Positions 1 through 6,985 of a stretch of 6,985 nt of DNA are shown piece after piece. Made by a program: the position numbers and the translations under genes. This DNA is from Pontimonas sp. GTDB lineage: Bacteria; Actinomycetota; Actinomycetes; Actinomycetales; Microbacteriaceae. The stretch is taken from NCBI GenBank assembly GCA_021741925.1, contig JAIOWW010000062.1, positions 1 through 6,985 on the forward strand, written 5' to 3'. Numbering within the stretch: position 1 is the stretch's first letter; each line of letters starts with the position of its first letter. Under the pieces are notes generated by a model, which was given only the letters and a program-made list of their open reading frames with translations, had not been told where the DNA came from and made no database searches.

Positions 1-57
1 CTCGGCCGTAATCCGCCACAATGGACAGAGCACATACACCAACTGGCTCATTCTTAG
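1..57 (+). CDS. tlyA: C-terminal end of upstream gene, probably TlyA-type 2'-O-methyltransferase (partial)
   Basis: Frame 1 is open from the window edge to a TAG at 55-57 and encodes 18 residues beginning LGRNPPQWTEHI. The NPxxW pattern resembles the tail of actinobacterial TlyA proteins as I remember them, but 18 residues are too few to prove homology. The stronger argument is context: in Mycobacterium tuberculosis and many other Actinobacteria tlyA lies directly before the NAD kinase gene and recN, and this frame ends 13 bases before nadK. TlyA methylates ribose positions in 16S and 23S rRNA. The alternatives are weaker: frame 3 stops at 9-11, and frame 2 is simply the open frame that runs into nadK. 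The 5' part lies outside the window. Confidence 0.45.
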   Translation, partial: LGRNPPQWTEHIHQLAHS

Positions 58-60
58 GCT

Positions 61-64
61 GGAG
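61..64 (+). promoter_or_regulatory. Ribosome binding site of nadK
   Basis: GGAG lies six bases before the ATG at 71, normal Shine-Dalgarno spacing. It supports this ATG over the in-frame reading that stays open back to the window edge. Confidence 0.65.
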
Positions 65-70
65 ACCCTG

Positions 71-973
71 ATGGCAGCGCAAAGACACATGCTTGTCGTG
101 GCCCACACAGGCCGAGACGACGCTTTGACCGCTGCCGTGACGGTCTGCGACCAGCTGGTCAGCGCGGGGTTAATTCCTGTCGTTGCGCCGGACCAAGCCG
201 GGGACTTTCGTACTCATTTTCAGGGTGCCCTTCACCTTCTTGGTGAGGAGGTGGCACTTTCTGACATTGAACTCACGATAGTACTCGGGGGTGATGGCAC
301 CATCTTGGGTGCGGCGGAGCTGACACGAGGTTCTCAGGCCCCCTTGTTGGGAATCAACCACGGTCACGTAGGGTTCCTCGCAGAAAGCGAAAAAGACGAT
401 CTTGCGTGGACAGTTCAGCAGGCTTTGGCGGGGGAGTATGACGTTGAGGAGCGTCTTGCCCTCGACGTCGTAGTCTTCCGCGACGGGGCTGAGGTTTTTC
501 GTAGCTTTGCGTTGAACGAAGCGGTGATGGAGAAGGCTTCTCGTGCTCGGATGATCGAGGTTGCGTTAGAAGTTGATGGACGTCCAATTTCTGCTTTCGG
601 TGCAGATGGTGTGGTGATGGCCACGCCAACGGGTTCCACCGCGTATGCGTTTTCTGCCGGAGGTCCCATCGTGTGGCCCGGAGTGGAGGCATTGCTCATG
701 GTCCCACTCTCGGCACATGCCCTTTTTGCCAGACCACTTGTGGTCGGACCTGACTCTGTGATGGCAGTGGAATTGCTTGAGCGCTCCTCAGCACAGGCTG
801 TCCTGTGGTGTGATGGCCGACGGAGTATTGAACTCAGTCCTGGTTCGCGTGTTCAGGCATCGCGAAGTTCTGAGCCGATTCGATTGGCGAGATTACACCC
901 GGGTCCATTCACTGATCGCTTGGTAAACAAGTTCTCCTTGCCCGTTACGGGCTGGCGCGGTCCAGGGGAGTAG
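71..973 (+). CDS. nadK: NAD kinase
   Basis: This 300-residue cytoplasmic enzyme phosphorylates NAD to NADP, using ATP or polyphosphate, and so supplies the cell's NADP(H). The family signature GGDGT is at residues 73-77 in the N-terminal Rossmann-like domain. It is followed by GINHGHVGFLAE at 94-105, the NE pair at 149-150 that contacts the NAD ribose, and the glycine-rich block ADGVVMATPTGSTAYAF at 178-194 with AGGPI up to residue 200. The tail (FTDRLVNKF, GWRG) is of actinobacterial type. Length fits the family. The ATG at 71 is chosen because it has a Shine-Dalgarno site and gives the usual short lead-in to LVVAHTGR. The stop is six bases before the recN start, so the two genes are probably one transcript, as in the conserved tlyA-nadK-recN order. 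One small oddity is His97, where most relatives have Leu or Met. Confidence 0.96.
   Translation: MAAQRHMLVVAHTGRDDALTAAVTVCDQLVSAGLIPVVAPDQAGDFRTHFQGALHLLGEEVALSDIELTIVLGGDGTILGAAELTRGSQAPLLGINHGHVGFLAESEKDDLAWTVQQALAGEYDVEERLALDVVVFRDGAEVFRSFALNEAVMEKASRARMIEVALEVDGRPISAFGADGVVMATPTGSTAYAFSAGGPIVWPGVEALLMVPLSAHALFARPLVVGPDSVMAVELLERSSAQAVLWCDGRRSIELSPGSRVQASRSSEPIRLARLHPGPFTDRLVNKFSLPVTGWRGPGE
965..970 (+). promoter_or_regulatory. Ribosome binding site of recN
   Basis: GGGGAG overlaps the last codons of nadK and ends nine bases before the GTG at 980. It decides the GTG start of recN and indicates coupled translation of the pair. Confidence 0.65.
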
Positions 974-979
974 CGAACC

Positions 980-4408
<3,429 letters not shown>

Positions 4409-4409
<1 letters not shown>

Positions 4410-4978
4410 TGTCAGCTCGCTTCATTCCCGAAGACGAGCCGCTGTCGATTCCTGTTCTGACAACTGAGACCGTTTATGAGGGCGCGATCTGGAACGTCGT
4501 TCGCGACACCTTCCCCTATAACGATGAAGTGTTGAGTAGGGACTATGTCGACCACACCGGGGCCGTAGCGATCGTCGCAGTGAACGAGAGCGATGAGGTG
4601 ATGATGATTCGCCAGTATCGACATTCGATTCGCACGATGAATTGGGAAATTCCAGCTGGGTTACTCGACATCCCGGGCGAGGACCCTTTGGTCTGCGGGA
4701 AACGTGAGTTGGCAGAGGAAGCCGATCTGGAAGCTGACCACTGGGAATTCTTGACGACCCTCAATACGACTCCCGGAGGGTCTAACGAGTTCATTCACAT
4801 CTATCTGGCGACGGGGCTCCATCCGCACCTCCATGACTACGTCCGTACTGGGGAAGAAGCCGATTTGGAGATGCGTTTTGTGCCTCTACGAGATGCGGTG
4901 GAAGCCGCGGTGACAGGGAAGATTCGCAACCAGATCGCTGTCACTGCGCTGTTGGCGGCCTATGTCCACCGACAATAA
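4409..4978 (+). CDS. Nudix hydrolase, probably ADP-ribose pyrophosphatase
   Basis: The 189-residue protein belongs to the ADP-ribose pyrophosphatase branch of the Nudix family, which splits ADP-ribose into AMP and ribose 5-phosphate. Supporting features are the N-terminal VYEGAIWNVVRDTF strand region at 22-35, VMMIRQYRHS at 64-73, the NWEIPAGLLD lead-in at 78-87, and the Nudix helix residues E91, R99-E100 and E103-E104 that bind the metal. Pro122, about 15 residues after the box, matches the proline reported as a marker of ADP-ribose-specific members. The usual Gly near the end of the box is Asp106. Substrate is inferred from family resemblance and from the Rv1700-like position between pyrG and xerD. 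The ATG shares its A with the pyrG stop (TGATG) and has only a weak AGG seven bases upstream, so translation is probably coupled to pyrG. It could instead act on another nucleoside diphosphate sugar. Confidence 0.9.
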
Positions 4979-5906
4979 TTCCGCCGGATCCGGCAGCCGC
5001 AGCGAAATCGAGAGATATTTCGAGCACTATGTTCGCTACCTGACCCTTGAGCGCGGTAGATCGCAGAACACTATCGCTGCCTACTCTCGTGACCTTCGAG
5101 CGTATGTCGACTACCTCCAATCACGCGGGGTTGATACTCCAGGTCGTATTAGCGCCTCAGACGTTCAGTCCCATGTCGAGAACCTTGTGGGTGCAGCGAC
5201 AACGGTGGCGAGGAAAGTTTCCAGTATCAAGAATTTCCACCGGTACTTGCTCGACGAGAAAGTCCTCACCGATGACGTCACAGCTGCACTAAACCCACCA
5301 GCTTTGCCTGCGCGCCTGCCGAAGGCCCTGAGCGTCACCGAGGTTCAATCCCTTCTCGATGCGGTTGTGGGCGATGAGCCGCCAGCGCTTCGAGACAGAG
5401 CGCTTCTCGAGTTTCTCTACGCTACCGGGGCAAGGATTTCGGAGGCCCTGGCGCTGACCGTAGACGACATTCTGGATGATGACGTGCGTTGCGCACCAGC
5501 AGTTCGCCTCACAGGGAAGGGCAACAAGCAACGGATTGTCCCGGTGGGGTCCTTCGCGAGAAGCGCTCTCGATGCATACCTCACGCGATCGAGGCCAGCG
5601 CTGGTATCCCCTCGAGGTAAAGCCACTGCCTCGGTTTTTGTGGGAAATCGTGGTGGAGCGCTGTCGAGGCAGAACGCCTGGTTGATTTTGAGGAGTGCTG
5701 CTGAGCGCGCCCACCTGACCCAAGCCTTGTCTCCTCACACGCTGCGACACTCTTTCGCGACACATGTTCTTGCGGGAGGAGCTGATATCCGTGTCGTGCA
5801 GGAGCTCTTGGGGCATTCCTCGGTCTCTACAACCCAGATTTATACGAAAGTTACCATCGACACCCTCCGTGAGGTGTATCAGAGTGCCCATCCACGCGCT
5901 CGTTAG
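4962..5906 (+). CDS. xerD: Site-specific tyrosine recombinase, XerD type
   Basis: This 314-residue recombinase is expected to act with XerC at the chromosomal dif site to resolve dimers before division. The N-terminal SAM-like core-binding domain spans about 14-105 (EIERYFEHYVRYLTLERG, then SQNTIAAYSRDL). The catalytic domain follows from about 120. All active-site residues are visible: Arg158 in ATGARISE, Lys186 in TGKGNKQR, His259 and Arg262 in SPHTLRHSF, His285 in LLGHSS, and the nucleophile Tyr294 in TQIYTKV. Length is normal. XerD rather than XerC is chosen mainly from the conserved Nudix-xerD order in Actinobacteria; sequence alone does not separate them here. The start overlaps the Nudix gene by 17 bases, with only a weak GGCGG three bases before the ATG, so translational coupling is likely. 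No attachment sites, integrase partner genes or other signs of a mobile element surround it. Confidence 0.94.
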   Translation: MSTDNNSAGSGSRSEIERYFEHYVRYLTLERGRSQNTIAAYSRDLRAYVDYLQSRGVDTPGRISASDVQSHVENLVGAATTVARKVSSIKNFHRYLLDEKVLTDDVTAALNPPALPARLPKALSVTEVQSLLDAVVGDEPPALRDRALLEFLYATGARISEALALTVDDILDDDVRCAPAVRLTGKGNKQRIVPVGSFARSALDAYLTRSRPALVSPRGKATASVFVGNRGGALSRQNAWLILRSAAERAHLTQALSPHTLRHSFATHVLAGGADIRVVQELLGHSSVSTTQIYTKVTIDTLREVYQSAHPRAR

Positions 5907-5916
5907 CGCTTCGCTG

Positions 5917-5922
5917 TAGACT
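5917..5922 (+). promoter_or_regulatory. Candidate -10 element for leaderless parA transcript
   Basis: TAGACT fits TANNNT and is followed by exactly six bases (TTGGAT) before the A of the ATG at 5929, the spacing expected if transcription starts on the start codon itself. The parA start has no usable Shine-Dalgarno, only GGA two bases before the ATG. No clear -35 hexamer is seen. The site lies in the 22-base gap after xerD. Confidence 0.55.
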
Positions 5923-5928
5923 TTGGAT

Positions 5929-6783
5929 ATGGCAAAAACAGCAGTAAAGACGGGCCCTACTGGGCGCCCCGTCCGTGATTTTGCTGAGCCACCTGTACTG
6001 AAATCCCACGGTCCAGCAAGGGTTATTGCGTTGTGCAACCAAAAAGGTGGTGTGGGCAAGACCACCACCACTATCAGCTTGGGGGGCGCGCTCGCGGAGT
6101 ACGGCCGGACAGTCCTGATGGTGGATTTTGACCCCCAAGGCGCGCTGTCTGCGGGTCTCGGGGTGAACACCCATGACACGACCACGATTTATGACCTGCT
6201 CATTGGCCGAGAAAAGGACGTTCGCAAGGCGATTCAGCCCACAAAAGTGGCCGGAATTCACGTTATTCCGGCCAATATAGACCTCTCCGCCGCGGAAGTT
6301 CACCTCGTTAATGAAGTGGCGAGAGAGCAGATTCTCGCTCGGGTATTGAAGCCGGTCCTGGACGACTATGACGTGGTCTTGATTGATTGCCAGCCGTCGT
6401 TGGGATTGCTCACCGTCAATGCGTTGACCGCTGCTCACGGTGTGTTGATTCCTCTAGAAACTGAGTACTTCGCACTGCGCGGAGTGGCGCTGTTGATTGA
6501 CACCATCGATAAGGTCAGGGAGCGTCTCAATCCTGCGATTCGGGTTGATGGGATTGTCGCAACAATGTTTGATGCCAGGACATTGCACGCTAAAGAGGTC
6601 ATGGAGCGCGTGGTCGAGGCATTTGGCGACACGGTGATGGACACTGTGATTGGAAAGACAGTGAAGTTCCCCGACGCCTCCGTCGCGGGGGTTCCGATTA
6701 CCGAGTTTGCCCCCACCCACGCCAGCGCCCAGACATATCGCCAATTGGCACGAGAGCTTATTGCCCGTGGTTCCATCGCCTAG
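5929..6783 (+). CDS. parA: Orphan ParA/Soj-family ATPase
   Basis: This 284-residue ParA/MinD-type ATPase has the deviant Walker A motif KGGVGKTT at residues 39-46, Walker A' VDFDPQGALS at 65-74, and Walker B VLIDCQPSLG at 150-159. It has an extension of about 30 residues before the first strand (ARVIALCNQ), containing GPTGRP and a Pro-rich segment, which I recall as typical of this actinobacterial subgroup. Such ATPases dimerise on DNA with ATP and drive positioning or segregation of a partner. No ParB or parS is visible in the window, so this is not the standard parAB operon. It corresponds in position to Rv1708, just upstream of scpA, which suggests a link with chromosome condensation or segregation (inference). 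The ATG at 5929 is preferred over TTG at 5923, which would lie inside the spacer between the -10-like hexamer and the start. No membrane-targeting C-terminal helix of MinD type is evident. Confidence 0.93.
   Translation: MAKTAVKTGPTGRPVRDFAEPPVLKSHGPARVIALCNQKGGVGKTTTTISLGGALAEYGRTVLMVDFDPQGALSAGLGVNTHDTTTIYDLLIGREKDVRKAIQPTKVAGIHVIPANIDLSAAEVHLVNEVAREQILARVLKPVLDDYDVVLIDCQPSLGLLTVNALTAAHGVLIPLETEYFALRGVALLIDTIDKVRERLNPAIRVDGIVATMFDARTLHAKEVMERVVEAFGDTVMDTVIGKTVKFPDASVAGVPITEFAPTHASAQTYRQLARELIARGSIA
6248..6274 (+). repeat. Inverted repeat inside parA, perfect 10-bp arms
   Basis: TGGCCGGAAT at 6248-6257 and ATTCCGGCCA at 6265-6274 are exact reverse complements around a 7-base loop. The arms lie in parA codons for VAGIHVIPAN, a moderately conserved stretch after the Walker A' motif. 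No T-run follows, so a terminator is unlikely. The structure is visible; any role is unknown and chance remains possible. Confidence 0.65.
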
Positions 6784-6804
6784 CACGCTAGACCTTCCCG
6801 AGGT

Positions 6805-6812
6805 GGAGGGAG
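6805..6812 (+). promoter_or_regulatory. Ribosome binding site of scpA
   Basis: GGAGGGAG lies in the 34-base gap after parA, with the GGAGG core eight bases before the GTG at 6818. It is the strongest Shine-Dalgarno in the window and selects GTG 6818 over the in-frame alternatives GTG 6803, GTG 6767 and TTG 6761. Confidence 0.7.
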
Positions 6813-6817
6813 TTGCG

Positions 6818-6985
6818 GTGGGGGATGGTTTTCAAGTTTCTCTCGCCAATTTTGATGGCCCCTTCGACCTTCTGCTGAGCTTGATCAGTAAGCGCCAGCT
6901 GGACATAACGGACGTGTCCTTGGGAGCCGTCACCGATGAGTTCCTCTCGTATGTGAAGCATTTAGAGGGCATCGCCGGGCTCGAT
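6818..6985 (+). CDS. scpA: Segregation and condensation protein A, N-terminal part (cut by window end)
   Basis: The first 56 codons of the kleisin subunit ScpA are present. ScpA bridges the SMC heads with ScpB to form the bacterial condensin that compacts and separates chromosomes. The opening FQVSLANFDGPFDLLLSLI at residues 5-23, with the family hallmark NFDGPFDLLL at 11-20, followed by LDITDVSLGAVTDEF at 28-42, is characteristic of the N-terminal helices that contact the SMC neck. Translation starts at GTG 6818, chosen for the strong Shine-Dalgarno. The frame is open further upstream, through parA's stop, so a longer form from GTG 6767 cannot be excluded. The position after parA matches the Rv1708-Rv1709 order. 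scpB would be expected next, outside the window. Confidence 0.93.
   Translation, partial: MGDGFQVSLANFDGPFDLLLSLISKRQLDITDVSLGAVTDEFLSYVKHLEGIAGLD

Noticed and set aside
55..60. TAGGCT as a -10 element for a leaderless nadK
   Set aside because: It ends 10 bases before the ATG, too far for a leaderless start. A normal GGAG ribosome site sits in between, and the match overlaps the upstream stop codon.
4962..5906. Tyrosine recombinase as the integrase of a mobile element
   Set aside because: Its XerD-type sequence, overlap with the Nudix gene and housekeeping neighbours in conserved order argue for the chromosomal Xer recombinase. No attachment repeats, tRNA target or cargo genes are present.
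5896..5909. Small hairpin (GCGCT, 4-base loop, AGCGC) across the xerD stop as a terminator
   Set aside because: The stem is only 5 bp and no T-run follows. It may be chance; it was not called as a terminator.
5289..6185. 298-codon open frame on the minus strand across the xerD-parA junction
   Set aside because: It lies opposite two genes with full catalytic motifs. Its translation shows no recognisable domain, and long antisense frames are common in G+C-rich coding sequence.
5851..6438. 195-codon minus-strand open frame antisense to parA
   Set aside because: It mirrors parA codons and has no domain or context support.
6761..6817. Longer scpA reading from TTG 6761 or GTG 6767 overlapping parA
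   Set aside because: The frame is open, but these starts lack a good ribosome site and the added residues resemble no part of ScpA that I know. GTG 6818 has the strong GGAGG site.

Overview
This window reads as an ordinary, very densely packed piece of actinobacterial chromosome. All genes lie on the + strand and gaps between them are at most about 35 bases. The protein sequences (NAD kinase ending in a GWRG-type tail, CTP synthase, ScpA) and the gene order point to Actinomycetota. The moderate G+C (high fifties percent by eye, not computed) and the sequence style suggest a Microbacteriaceae-like lineage; that family-level placement is inference.

Layout: the last codons of an upstream gene, probably tlyA (1-57); nadK (71-973); recN (980-2683); pyrG (2715-4409, or from 2706); an ADP-ribose pyrophosphatase-type Nudix hydrolase (4409-4978); a XerD-type tyrosine recombinase (4962-5906); an orphan ParA ATPase (5929-6783); and the first 56 codons of scpA, cut by the window end (6818-6985). 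This is the order known from Mycobacterium tuberculosis Rv1694-Rv1709 (tlyA, ppnK, recN, steA/mctB, pyrG, Nudix, xerD, then after a gap parA-like and scpA). Here the steA/mctB pair and the genes between xerD and parA are absent, so the core genes sit directly next to each other.

Functionally the block combines cofactor and nucleotide supply (NadK makes NADP, PyrG makes CTP, the Nudix enzyme clears ADP-ribose) with chromosome maintenance (RecN in break repair, XerD in dimer resolution, ParA and ScpA in segregation and condensation). nadK, recN and scpA have clear Shine-Dalgarno sites. The Nudix gene and xerD overlap their upstream neighbours and look translationally coupled. parA, and less certainly pyrG, have no Shine-Dalgarno but a TANNNT -10 hexamer just upstream of the start codon, suggesting leaderless transcripts and so internal promoters in the run.

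I found no mobile element, CRISPR array, RNA gene, toxin or defence module, and no convincing undescribed system. The least explained signals are perfect inverted repeats inside coding sequence: a 12-bp-arm hairpin in recN with a second 7-bp-arm hairpin just upstream, and a 10-bp-arm hairpin in parA. There is no gene-free stretch longer than 300 bases.
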